This document shows, piece after piece, positions 35,445 through 42,635 of a DNA stretch of 54,561 bases. Position 1 is the first letter of the stretch. Every line of letters starts with the position of its first letter. Origin of the DNA: Mycobacterium sp. E796 (GTDB lineage Bacteria; Actinomycetota; Actinomycetes; Mycobacteriales; Mycobacteriaceae); contig NZ_LZKK01000080.1 of assembly GCF_001672815.1 (NCBI RefSeq), forward strand, positions 1-54,561, given 5' to 3'. The notes beneath the pieces were generated by a model. That model did no database searches. It saw only the letters and a program-made list of their open reading frames with translations, and was not told the origin of the DNA. A program made the position numbers and the translations under genes.

Positions 35445-36734
35445 CTACTTGCCGCGGACCGCGACTCCGCGCAGCACCGTGTCGCGCGCATGCACCAGCG
35501 CGGCGCCTTTGCCGACGGCGCGCAGGATGTTCTCCGGTATCCACTGCAGGCCGATGACGCATCGTGCCAGCATCGCCGTGGACGGCGCGTCGATACGGAT
35601 TTGCCCCGACCGGATGCCCTCGGAGAGCAGCGATTTCATTTGCCGAAGCCGGGTCGCGTATAGCCAGCCCGGGTTGGGCGTGTTCGGCGGCGATTGGCGC
35701 ATCCACGCGAGCTGAATCCTGAACTCGTCGGGAAACCGATCGAGCGCGTTGACGTTGACCCAGCTGAGCGCGTCCAGCTTCTCGACCGCGGTGGCGTCCG
35801 CCTGCAGAACGCTCACCCAACCGGCCTCCACCTTTCTGCCGAAGGACTCCATGATGGATGCGAGAAGTTCGTCCTTGGACCCGATCACCCGATAGACAGT
35901 CCCGGTGCCCAGCCCCGCCGCGGACGCGATGTCCCGGATGGTGGTGACCTCATAACCCTTGCGGCCGAACTCCGTTCGCGCCACCGCGAGGACGTGGGCC
36001 GCCTTGTCGTCGGCACCCGCGTCGCCGTCGTCGGCCCACGTGTCGATGACGGCGTTGGCCGCCGCGAAGGCCTTGGATCGATTCAACGCCGCGTCGCTGG
36101 GCGGCCGGGCCGCCAATCCTTCCAAGATGATTCGGCACAGCAGCCCGGCGACCTGGTCGGGCGGCGAATTGTGGCGCATGACGGCGAGCCCGACCTGCAG
36201 CATGGTCTGGCAGATGCGGTCGGCCAACGTGGGCAGGTCGATGTCGGGCTTGATGTAGCCGCTCCACCTGCCGGCGCGCAGCGTTTGCAGCATCGCCTGC
36301 TGGACCGCGGTGGGTGCCTGCTGCGTCAGCTTCATCAGCTCGGGGTCGTCGCCGGGGCCCTCGTAGAACGACATCTGTAACGCGGCCCCGTGTCGCACGG
36401 CGCAGTTGGCGATGGCCGATCCCAGCTCGACGATCTGCTCCGACGCCGGTCGCGAGTCGGGCTCGTCCAGCCGGGCCTGTGCGGCCTGCCCGATCCGGGT
36501 CAGGTCCTCCTGATAGCGCCGGGTCAGTTCGACCAGGATCGCCTCTTTGGACTCGAAATGGTGATACAGGCTGCCGGGGAGGATGCCGGCCGCGTCCGCG
36601 ATCTCCTGCAGCGACGTCCGCAATCCCGAGGACGCGATCAACGACGCGGCGGTCTGCAGGATTTCGGTTCGACGGGTGCCGGAGTCGTCAGCGTTGTTTG
36701 CCCGGGCGGTCGACGGATTCGCGACCTTGCGCAT
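35445..36734 (-). CDS. Double-TetR-domain transcriptional regulator
   Basis: This 429-residue protein starts at ATG 36734 (MRKVANPSTARANNADDSGT) behind GGGAGGACGA. Two complete TetR DNA-binding domains occur in one chain. The first is near residues 22-70 (TSLQEIADAAGILPGSLYHH, FESKEAI). The second is near 240-290 (TIRDIASAAGLGTGTVYRVI, GSKDELL). Each is followed by its own helical domain. This layout is known from Mce3R, the tandem-TetR repressor of the M. tuberculosis mce3 locus; sequence detail differs, so it is a similar design rather than an evident orthologue. A palindromic element lies just before its ribosome site, and related elements precede neighbouring catabolic genes, which suggests an autoregulated local repressor. 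Confidence 0.92.
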   Translation of the reverse strand: MRKVANPSTARANNADDSGTRRTEILQTAASLIASSGLRTSLQEIADAAGILPGSLYHHFESKEAILVELTRRYQEDLTRIGQAAQARLDEPDSRPASEQIVELGSAIANCAVRHGAALQMSFYEGPGDDPELMKLTQQAPTAVQQAMLQTLRAGRWSGYIKPDIDLPTLADRICQTMLQVGLAVMRHNSPPDQVAGLLCRIILEGLAARPPSDAALNRSKAFAAANAVIDTWADDGDAGADDKAAHVLAVARTEFGRKGYEVTTIRDIASAAGLGTGTVYRVIGSKDELLASIMESFGRKVEAGWVSVLQADATAVEKLDALSWVNVNALDRFPDEFRIQLAWMRQSPPNTPNPGWLYATRLRQMKSLLSEGIRSGQIRIDAPSTAMLARCVIGLQWIPENILRAVGKGAALVHARDTVLRGVAVRGK

Positions 36735-36748
36735 TCGTCCTCCCGGCC

Positions 36749-36766
36749 GAACCAAATCTTTGTTGA
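36749..36766 (-). promoter_or_regulatory. Shared palindromic element, copy in front of the double-TetR gene
   Basis: The minus strand reads TCAACAAAGATTTGGTTC. It matches GGAACAGATATTTGGTCA at 12 of 18 positions and the copy at 42581 at about 13. It ends 15 bases before the ATG at 36734, overlapping the likely leader, a position expected for autorepression. Confidence 0.6.
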
Positions 36767-36824
36767 AGGCTATCAGACGGTGCCGAATCGAATGCGCTGC
36801 ACAAGAGCGCCGACGGTGCCCATT

Positions 36825-37472
36825 CTAGAGCGCGGGGCCGTCCCAGGCGTCGCGCGCAACCACTTCGTCGACGGGCCGCCGAGGAGCCGGCCGGAAAGTG
36901 TGGCCGGCGCGCAGCCGGCCCACCGGCAGCAGGCATCCCTGCGCGTAGGTCGGGGGAATACCGAGCAACCGGCCGATCTCCCCCTCGCGGTGCAGGTGCA
37001 GCGTCGTGATGCAGGTGCCGTAACCGCGAGTGTGCAGGGCGAGCTGAAAGTTCCACACGGCCGGGAAGATCGAGCCGTACAGCGTGGCCTGATGGAATGA
37101 CTCGTCGCCGTCGATGCGGGGCAGGTAGGGCTCGTAGCACGGGATCACCAGCACGGGTGCCCTGGCCATGTTCTCGACGAGCCACTCCGTCGACGACATG
37201 AGCCGGCCCTCCGGCGTGCCGGCGGGAAGCAGATCCGCCAGCGGTTGCCCGCCGACGCGAAGCAGATACGACTCGCGGTACAGCTCGGCGATCTGGTCGC
37301 GCAGCCCGGGGTCGGTCACCACCAGCCACCGCCAGGGCTGCTGATTCGAGCCGTTGGCGGCCTGCAGCCCGATGTGCAGGCACTCCCGGATGTCCGCGAT
37401 GTCGACCGGCGCCTCGAGGTCGAGCGACTTGCGGGCCGAACGGGTCGCGGTTAGGAGGTACTCGACGTCCAT
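36825..37472 (-). CDS. Nitroreductase family protein
   Basis: This 215-residue flavoprotein starts at ATG 37472 (MDVEYLLTATRSARKSLDLE). The FMN phosphate-binding basic segment is TATRSARKSLD (about residues 8-18). The pattern LQAANGSNQQPWRWLVVTDP (about 44-63) and the C-terminal TRGYGTCITTLHLHREGEI are family features. Nitroreductases use NAD(P)H to reduce nitro groups, quinones or enones. Its ATG shares one base with the stop of the acyl-CoA dehydrogenase gene (TGATG), so it is translationally coupled as the third gene of that operon. A role in reducing a CoA-linked or quinone-like intermediate is plausible. Confidence 0.88.
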   Translation of the reverse strand: MDVEYLLTATRSARKSLDLEAPVDIADIRECLHIGLQAANGSNQQPWRWLVVTDPGLRDQIAELYRESYLLRVGGQPLADLLPAGTPEGRLMSSTEWLVENMARAPVLVIPCYEPYLPRIDGDESFHQATLYGSIFPAVWNFQLALHTRGYGTCITTLHLHREGEIGRLLGIPPTYAQGCLLPVGRLRAGHTFRPAPRRPVDEVVARDAWDGPAL

Positions 37473-38572
37473 CAAGTGCCCCTCTTGGCAAGGTGCGCAC
37501 CGATTTCGGTGAGGTAGCCGTCGGGCCCACCCAGAAATTCGCTCCAGCCCAGCAGCCGCTTGAGGTAGAGATGGGCGTCGTGCTCCCACGTGTAGCCGAT
37601 GCCGCCGAACACCTGGATGGCGGTGTCACCCACGGTCGCCAGCCGCCCGGCGAACGCCTTCGCCCGCAGCGCGGCAAGATGGCGTTCGTCGTCAGCGGCA
37701 TTATCGGCGGCCCACAGCGCGTGGATCACGCCGCTGCGGGCCAGCTCGACGGTCTCGTACATGTCGACGCACAGGTGTTGGACCGCCTGAAACGAGCCGA
37801 TGACCTGTCCGAATTGCTTTCTGACCTTTGCGTATTCGATGGCCAGGTGCATGACCGCCCGCGCGGCGCCCAGCGCGTCGGCGGCGGTGGCGATGAGGAC
37901 GTCGTCGATCACGGCCGCAACGTCGTCCGGCGAGGCCGTGGCCAGCCGGCGCGCGCACGCCCCGTCGAGCTCGACGCGAAAACGCTTGCGGGTCTGGTCG
38001 ATACCGCGCTCGGGCGTCACGGAAACCCCGGACGCGCCGGTTTTCAGCGCGTAAAGACCGATGCCGGCCGGGTCGTCGGCGAGCACCATCAATGTGTCGG
38101 CCGCCGCGGCGTCGGGCACGCCGGCGATCTCGCCCCGCACAGCGATGTCCTCACCGCGCACGGTCGCCTCGACGGCGGCGTTTTCCGCATCCAGGAAGCC
38201 GACGGAAGCGATGGTGCTGCCGTCGGCGATCCCGGCCAAAAGCGTTGCGCCACCGCCGTTGCCGGCGAGTCGCGTCAGCGCGCGCGCCCCGGCGACCGCG
38301 GTCGACAACCAGGGGCCCGGGTGCAGGGCGGCGCCGAGCTCCTCGGCGACCACCCCCGCCTCGACCATCGTCATCCCGGCCCCGCCGTGTTCCTCGGGCA
38401 CCAGCAGCCCGGTCACGCCGAGGTCGGCCAGGCCCCGCCAGACCGCTTCGTCGACGCCGGTGGGATCGTCGAGCAGGGCGCGCACATGCCCCGAGATGGG
38501 CGCCTTCTCAGCGAGAAAGCGCCGGGTGGTGTCGCGCAGCGCGACCTGCTCGTCGGTGAGTTCGAGGTTCAT
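37472..38572 (-). CDS. Acyl-CoA dehydrogenase, second subunit (FadE-type)
   Basis: This 366-residue protein starts at ATG 38572 (MNLELTDEQVALRDTTRRFL). Features are the N-terminal helical domain with DLGVTGLLVPEEHGGAGMTM, a small beta domain, and a C-terminal domain with ALGAARAVMHLAIEYAKVRK, QFGQVIGSFQAVQHLCVDM and FGGIGYTWEHDAHLYLKRLL. Its start overlaps the stop of the preceding dehydrogenase gene as ATGA. Mycobacterial fadE genes arranged as adjacent pairs are known to form alpha2-beta2 heterotetramers acting on sterol side chains and rings; the same is likely here. It should introduce a double bond in an acyl-CoA, FAD-dependent. Confidence 0.92.
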   Translation of the reverse strand: MNLELTDEQVALRDTTRRFLAEKAPISGHVRALLDDPTGVDEAVWRGLADLGVTGLLVPEEHGGAGMTMVEAGVVAEELGAALHPGPWLSTAVAGARALTRLAGNGGGATLLAGIADGSTIASVGFLDAENAAVEATVRGEDIAVRGEIAGVPDAAAADTLMVLADDPAGIGLYALKTGASGVSVTPERGIDQTRKRFRVELDGACARRLATASPDDVAAVIDDVLIATAADALGAARAVMHLAIEYAKVRKQFGQVIGSFQAVQHLCVDMYETVELARSGVIHALWAADNAADDERHLAALRAKAFAGRLATVGDTAIQVFGGIGYTWEHDAHLYLKRLLGWSEFLGGPDGYLTEIGAHLAKRGT

Positions 38573-39714
38573 TTGCGGGGCAATCCCAGCACGCGCTGCG
38601 CGGTGATGTTCTTGTTGATCTGGGTCGTTCCGCCCGCGATGGTCAGCGAGCGCGACGTGAGGCGGTAGCTCGCCCACGGGGCGCTGGTTCCGTGGCTGCC
38701 CAGCACGTCGAAAGCCAGGGCGGCCATGTCCTGCCCGATCTCGCCCCACACCGTCTTGGCCAGGCTCGCCGACGCGAACGGGTCGCCGCCGTGCAGCGTG
38801 GCGGAGATCGACCGCTGGCAGAGCACCTCGAGATACTTGATGCGGACTGCGATTTCGCCGAGGCGCCGCAGTGTCACCGGGTCGTCCAGCGCGTCGCTTT
38901 GGGTGTCGAAGTCGTCCACCAGCTCTTCCAGCCGCACCTGCATCTCGGCGTAGAGCCGCGCCGCGCCGGCACGCTCGTGGCTGAGCGTGGTGGTGGCCAC
39001 CTGCCAGCCGGCGTTCAGCGGCCCGAGCAACGCGTCGGCCGGCACGCGGACGTCGTGAAAGAACACCTCGGCGAAATCGGCGTCGCCGTTGAGCGTTACG
39101 AGGGGGCGGACCTCGATGCCCGGCAGCGACATGTCGACGATGAGGCAGGAGATCCCGTTGTGCTTCGGGGCGTCGGGATCGGTGCGCACGTAGAGCTGAC
39201 ACCAGTCCGCGCGATGGCCCAGCGAGGTCCAGATCTTCTGGCCGTTGACGACGAAGTCGTCGCCGTCGCGCACGGCCCGGGTGCGCAGCGCGGCGAGATC
39301 GGATCCGGCTTCGGGCTCCGACATCCCCTGGCACCAGATGTCGTCGGCGCGCATCATGCGGGGGAGCAGCGCCCTCTTCTGCTCCTCGGTGCCGTACTGC
39401 ATGATCGCCGGGGCGATGTTGTTCATCCCAATGACGTTGAGCGGCATGGGCGCCCGTGCGCGGGTGGTTTCCTCGGTGTAGACCAGTTGCTCGAGGACGG
39501 TCGCTCCGCGGCCACCGTATTCGCGCGGCCAGGACACGGCGGCCCATCCCGCGTCGGCCATCGTCGCGCTCCACGCCCGCAGTAACTCGATCCCCGCGTC
39601 GTCCCGACCGGCGGGCCGGCGGGCGGCCACCAGCTCGTCGGTCAGGTTCGCCGACAGCCAGTCGCGCAGCTCGGTGCGGAACTGTTCGGCTTCCGGGGGG
39701 TAGGAGAAGTCCAT
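38569..39714 (-). CDS. Acyl-CoA dehydrogenase, first subunit (FadE-type)
   Basis: This 381-residue protein starts at ATG 39714 (MDFSYPPEAEQFRTELRDWL). FAD/substrate landmarks are WCQGMSEPEAGSDLAALRTR (about residues 127-146), FVVNGQKIWTSLGHRADWCQ and the C-terminal SLTIAGGTTQINKNITAQRV. The usual YEGT-type Glu position near the end reads AGGT, as in many mycobacterial FadE proteins, so the catalytic base must lie elsewhere or in the partner subunit. It is first of a three-gene operon (dehydrogenase, dehydrogenase, nitroreductase) with ATGA and TGATG junctions. A copy of the shared palindrome sits in its promoter region. Confidence 0.92.
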   Translation of the reverse strand: MDFSYPPEAEQFRTELRDWLSANLTDELVAARRPAGRDDAGIELLRAWSATMADAGWAAVSWPREYGGRGATVLEQLVYTEETTRARAPMPLNVIGMNNIAPAIMQYGTEEQKRALLPRMMRADDIWCQGMSEPEAGSDLAALRTRAVRDGDDFVVNGQKIWTSLGHRADWCQLYVRTDPDAPKHNGISCLIVDMSLPGIEVRPLVTLNGDADFAEVFFHDVRVPADALLGPLNAGWQVATTTLSHERAGAARLYAEMQVRLEELVDDFDTQSDALDDPVTLRRLGEIAVRIKYLEVLCQRSISATLHGGDPFASASLAKTVWGEIGQDMAALAFDVLGSHGTSAPWASYRLTSRSLTIAGGTTQINKNITAQRVLGLPRK

Positions 39715-39732
39715 TTTTCCGGACACTACGTT

Positions 39733-39750
39733 GGAGCAGATATTAGGTCA
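39733..39750 (-). promoter_or_regulatory. Shared palindromic element, copy in front of the acyl-CoA dehydrogenase operon
   Basis: The plus strand reads GGAGCAGATATTAGGTCA, 16 of 18 identical to the copy at 39917. It ends 18 bases before the ATG at 39714, so binding would overlap the promoter or leader. Confidence 0.7.
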
Positions 39751-39765
39751 ACTAGGCGTTGGCGC

Positions 39766-39846
39766 TCACAGGCCCAGCGTGTACAGCTGGCCGAGCTCGC
39801 GGCCGGCGCCGGTGACGACGGCGACCCGGTCGGTGAAGTCAATCAT
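39766..39846 (-). pseudogene. Remnant of a short-chain dehydrogenase gene (first 26 codons)
   Basis: AAGGAGCGCACC followed by ATG at 39846 opens a frame MIDFTDRVAVVTGAGRELGQ then LYTLGL and a TGA. The first ~20 residues are unmistakably the beginning of an SDR: the TGxxxGxG cofactor motif appears as TGAGRELG, with a Glu where Gly/Ile is usual. Everything after residue 26 is gone and the next gene follows after 51 bases. The ribosome site and an upstream palindromic element are intact, so the promoter end of a lost gene survives. It could still be translated as a 26-residue peptide. Confidence 0.75.
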
Positions 39847-39916
39847 GGTGCGCTCCTTGGCAAGTGCGACCGATGCCCGGCCGTGATTGACCGAAGCTGG
39901 AACCGGACCCTACGCT

Positions 39917-39934
39917 GGAACAGATATTTGGTCA
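39917..39934 (+). promoter_or_regulatory. Shared palindromic element, copy between the SDR remnant and the VWA gene
   Basis: This reads GGAACAGATATTTGGTCA, the best copy. Its core AACAGATATTTGGT agrees with its own reverse complement at 10 of 14 positions. It lies 25 bases before the ATG at 39959 (plus strand) and 70 bases before the SDR remnant start (minus strand), so it can serve both directions. Confidence 0.75.
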
Positions 39935-39958
39935 GCAAGTTCCACTGATGAGGGATCG

Positions 39959-41674
39959 ATGGCGAACGACGCGTGTGGCGACCGATTGCAGGCGCTCGGC
40001 ATGTTCGCGTCCGCGCTCGCGGGCCGGCCCGTCGCGGTCGCCGAACTGCGACCCGGTGAACCGCCGTGGACGGACGGCCAGACGATCCACGTCGACGCCG
40101 GGCGGGCTCTCAACGCGATCGCCGTGCAGGCCTCGATGATCGCGGCGGGCAGCCTGGACGCCGACGTAGTGCGCTCCCTGGTCCGCCGTCCCCGGCTGGC
40201 CAGGCGCTACCTGGCGGTCGAGGGCCACCGCGCGCTCGTCGCCAACGGTGCGCTGTTGCCGGGCGGCCTGGCGTTGGGCGACGCCGAGGTCGCTGGCGGC
40301 AGCGACTCGCCCGCCGCGTCGCTCAGGATTGCCGAGGGCAGGGCGGCGATCGACGACCCGGCGCCGGAGTTCGGCGTGATCCGCCCGGCCAAGGTGTTGG
40401 CGGCCGCCGCCCGGGCGGCCAAGCAAGAGGAGGCGGACCCGCGCCACGTGCCACGGGGCCAGGTGCGGCAACTCGCCGAACTGGACGACGCGCAGACCGA
40501 CGATTCCGACGACCCCGACATCTTCACCAGCCCGGTCGGCGGGGGCGGCTTCATCGGCAAGTGGCTGAAGAAGATGCTGTCGTCCGCGCGCAACACCGGC
40601 AGCGGTGGTGGACCGCCCGGCGCCGATACCCCGACGCACCGGACCAATTCGGCCAACCGCGGCCTGCACGCCGTCGCGTCGCTGGCGTCGGTGTCGGGCG
40701 AGCAGGTCGACGGCGACGAAGCCAAAGCTACCGACGGCGTGAGGTATCCCGAATGGGACTTCGCGCGCAAGAGCTACCGGCCCGCGTGGTGCACCGTGCG
40801 CGAGGTCGAGCCGACCATCAAGACACAGGCGACGCAGGCCATAGCCGGCGCCATCGGCGTCCGCCGCCCGCTGTCCCGGCTCGGGATGGGTTTGCACCGC
40901 CGCCACCGCCAGTCGCAGGGCGATGACATCGACATCGACGCCGTGGTGGAGGCCCGGGTGGAGGCGCTGGCCGGGTCGGTGCCCGACGAGGCGGTCTACC
41001 TGGACAGCCTGCGCCGCCGGCGCGACCTGTCGGTGCTTCTCCTGCTCGACGTGTCCGGCTCGGCGGCCGAGCCCGGCACGGTCGGGCGGACGGTGCACGA
41101 GCAACAGCGCGTGGCGGTCGCCAACCTCGCCGTCGCGCTGCACGACCTGGGCGACCGCGTTGCGCTCTACGCCTACTACTCGCAGGGTCGGCGCGCGGTG
41201 AGCATGGTGCCCGTCAAACGATTCGACGACCACCTCGACTCCCTGGTCATGAGGCGGCTCAACAGCCTGGAACCCGGCGCGTTCTCCCGCCTCGGCGCGG
41301 CCATCCGCCACGGCTCGGCGGTTCTCGAGGCGCGCGGCGGTACTTCACGGCGGCTGCTGGTGGTGCTTTCCGACGGGCTCGCGTACGACCACGGGTACGA
41401 GCGCGCCTGCGGCGCCGCAGACGCGCGCCGCGCCTTGACCGAAGCCCGCCGCCGCGGCACCGGCTGCGTGTGCCTGACGATCGGCGCCGGCACCGACACG
41501 CAATCGCTGCGCAGGGTCTTCGGCAGCACCGCGCACGCGACGATCGCGCGCCCGGAGCAACTCTCCGGCGTCATCGGGCCGCTGTTCCGGTCCGCGCTGC
41601 GCTCGTTCGAGGCCCGACGACGAGCTGCCGCGACCGCGCGCCCGTTCGTTGAAACAAACATCTGTTCCGGATAG
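39959..41674 (+). CDS. VWA-domain protein (NorD/CoxE-like)
   Basis: This 571-residue protein starts at ATG 39959 behind ATGAGGGATCG. The N-terminal half is Ala/Arg-rich and mostly helical, with an acidic linker (DDAQTDDSDDPDIF). The C-terminal ~190 residues are a von Willebrand A domain: the metal site DxSxS is in LLLLDVSGSAAEPG (about 387-400), followed by SRLGAAIRHGSAVLE and LLVVLSDGLAYDHG. Such proteins pair with MoxR-type AAA+ ATPases (NorQ-NorD, CbbQ-CbbO, CoxD-CoxE) to activate a metalloenzyme by remodelling. The AAA+ partner follows after 27 bases. No known client (Rubisco, NO reductase, CO dehydrogenase) is present, so the target is unknown. Confidence 0.88.
   Translation: MANDACGDRLQALGMFASALAGRPVAVAELRPGEPPWTDGQTIHVDAGRALNAIAVQASMIAAGSLDADVVRSLVRRPRLARRYLAVEGHRALVANGALLPGGLALGDAEVAGGSDSPAASLRIAEGRAAIDDPAPEFGVIRPAKVLAAAARAAKQEEADPRHVPRGQVRQLAELDDAQTDDSDDPDIFTSPVGGGGFIGKWLKKMLSSARNTGSGGGPPGADTPTHRTNSANRGLHAVASLASVSGEQVDGDEAKATDGVRYPEWDFARKSYRPAWCTVREVEPTIKTQATQAIAGAIGVRRPLSRLGMGLHRRHRQSQGDDIDIDAVVEARVEALAGSVPDEAVYLDSLRRRRDLSVLLLLDVSGSAAEPGTVGRTVHEQQRVAVANLAVALHDLGDRVALYAYYSQGRRAVSMVPVKRFDDHLDSLVMRRLNSLEPGAFSRLGAAIRHGSAVLEARGGTSRRLLVVLSDGLAYDHGYERACGAADARRALTEARRRGTGCVCLTIGAGTDTQSLRRVFGSTAHATIARPEQLSGVIGPLFRSALRSFEARRRAAATARPFVETNICSG
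41651..41668 (-). promoter_or_regulatory. Shared palindromic element, copy in front of the AAA+ gene
   Basis: The minus strand reads GGAACAGATGTTTGTTTC. The core AACAGATGTTTGTT is itself nearly palindromic. It lies in the last codons of the VWA gene, 33 bases before the ATG at 41702, and could set separate control of the AAA+ gene. Confidence 0.55.
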
Positions 41675-41701
41675 GCTCCAACCAACCTGGGAAGGGAAGC
41701 T

Positions 41702-42553
41702 ATGCCCGACGAGCCCGGTCTTGGTTACCGGAACGGCGCGATCCCCGAGGCTGAGATGGCACGGCCCTACTACCAGGCGATCGGCGGCGAGGAGGCCGTC
41801 TTCAAGGCGGCGTACCGCCAGGGGCTGTCGCTTCTCCTCAAGGGTCCGACGGGTTGCGGCAAGACGCGATTCGTCGAGGCCATGGCCTACGACCTCGGCC
41901 GGCCGCTGATCACCGTCGCCTGTCATGACGACCTCACCACCGCGGACCTCGTCGGCCGGTACCTGTTGCAGGGCGACGAGACGGTCTGGGTGGACGGGCC
42001 GCTGACCCGCGCGGTGCGCGAGGGGGCGATCTGCTATCTCGACGAGGTGGTGGAGGCGCGGCAGGACACCACCGTGGTGCTGCACCCGCTCGCCGATCAC
42101 CGCCACCAGCTGCCCATCGAGCGTCTCGGCGTGACGCTGGACGCAGCACCCGGGTTCGGCCTGGTGGTGTCCTACAACCCCGGCTACCAAAGCGTGCTCA
42201 AGGACCTCAAGGACTCGACACGTCAGCGGATGGTCGCCATCGAATTCGGCTTTCCCGCAGCCGATGTCGAAGAGTCGATCGTCGCGCACGAGGCCGGCGT
42301 GGACGGCGCGACCGCGGCCGAGTTGGTGCGTTTGGGCCAGGCCATCCGCCGGCTGGAGACCGGTGGGCTGCGCGAGGTCGCGTCGACGCGCGTGCTGATC
42401 GCGGCGGGCCGGCTGGTGGCGGAGGGTCTGGCGATGCGCGAGGCGGCGCGGGCCGCGATCGCCGGGCCGCTGACCGACGACGCCGCGGTGGGGCAGGGCC
42501 TCGGCGAGATGATCGACATCTATCTGGGTGGGCCTAACGGGCGCCGTGATTGA
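41702..42553 (+). CDS. MoxR/NorQ-type AAA+ ATPase (CbbQ/NirQ/NorQ family)
   Basis: This 283-residue protein starts at ATG 41702 behind GGGAAGGGAAGC. Walker A is KGPTGCGKTRFVEAMA (about residues 47-62), followed by the family motif VACHDDLTTADLVGRYLLQG. Walker B is AICYLDEVVEARQDT (about 109-123), sensor 1 is VVSYNPGYQS, and a C-terminal lid helps bind nucleotide. Members form hexameric rings that with a VWA partner insert or remodel metal centres in an enzyme. It immediately follows its VWA partner. The downstream cluster includes a P450 and oxidoreductases, one of which may be the client. Confidence 0.93.
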   Translation: MPDEPGLGYRNGAIPEAEMARPYYQAIGGEEAVFKAAYRQGLSLLLKGPTGCGKTRFVEAMAYDLGRPLITVACHDDLTTADLVGRYLLQGDETVWVDGPLTRAVREGAICYLDEVVEARQDTTVVLHPLADHRHQLPIERLGVTLDAAPGFGLVVSYNPGYQSVLKDLKDSTRQRMVAIEFGFPAADVEESIVAHEAGVDGATAAELVRLGQAIRRLETGGLREVASTRVLIAAGRLVAEGLAMREAARAAIAGPLTDDAAVGQGLGEMIDIYLGGPNGRRD

Positions 42554-42580
42554 CGCTGCCCACGGCCATGACTAGGGTTC

Positions 42581-42598
42581 AGAACAAATATTAGGTTT
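42581..42598 (+). promoter_or_regulatory. Shared palindromic element, copy in front of the substrate-binding/AveC/SDR/P450 operon
   Basis: This reads AGAACAAATATTAGGTTT. The core AACAAATATTAGGT fits the consensus AACARATATYTGKT at most positions. It lies 37 bases before the ATG at 42636, upstream of a run of tightly spaced genes. Confidence 0.7.
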
Positions 42599-42635
42599 GC
42601 GGTCGCGCGCGCAATTTTGACGTCCTGGAGGTCAG

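Noticed and set aside
37472..39574. 700-codon version of the second acyl-CoA dehydrogenase
   Set aside because: The added N-terminus is Arg-rich shadow of the upstream dehydrogenase; the family start MNLELTDEQ with an ATGA junction is at 38572.
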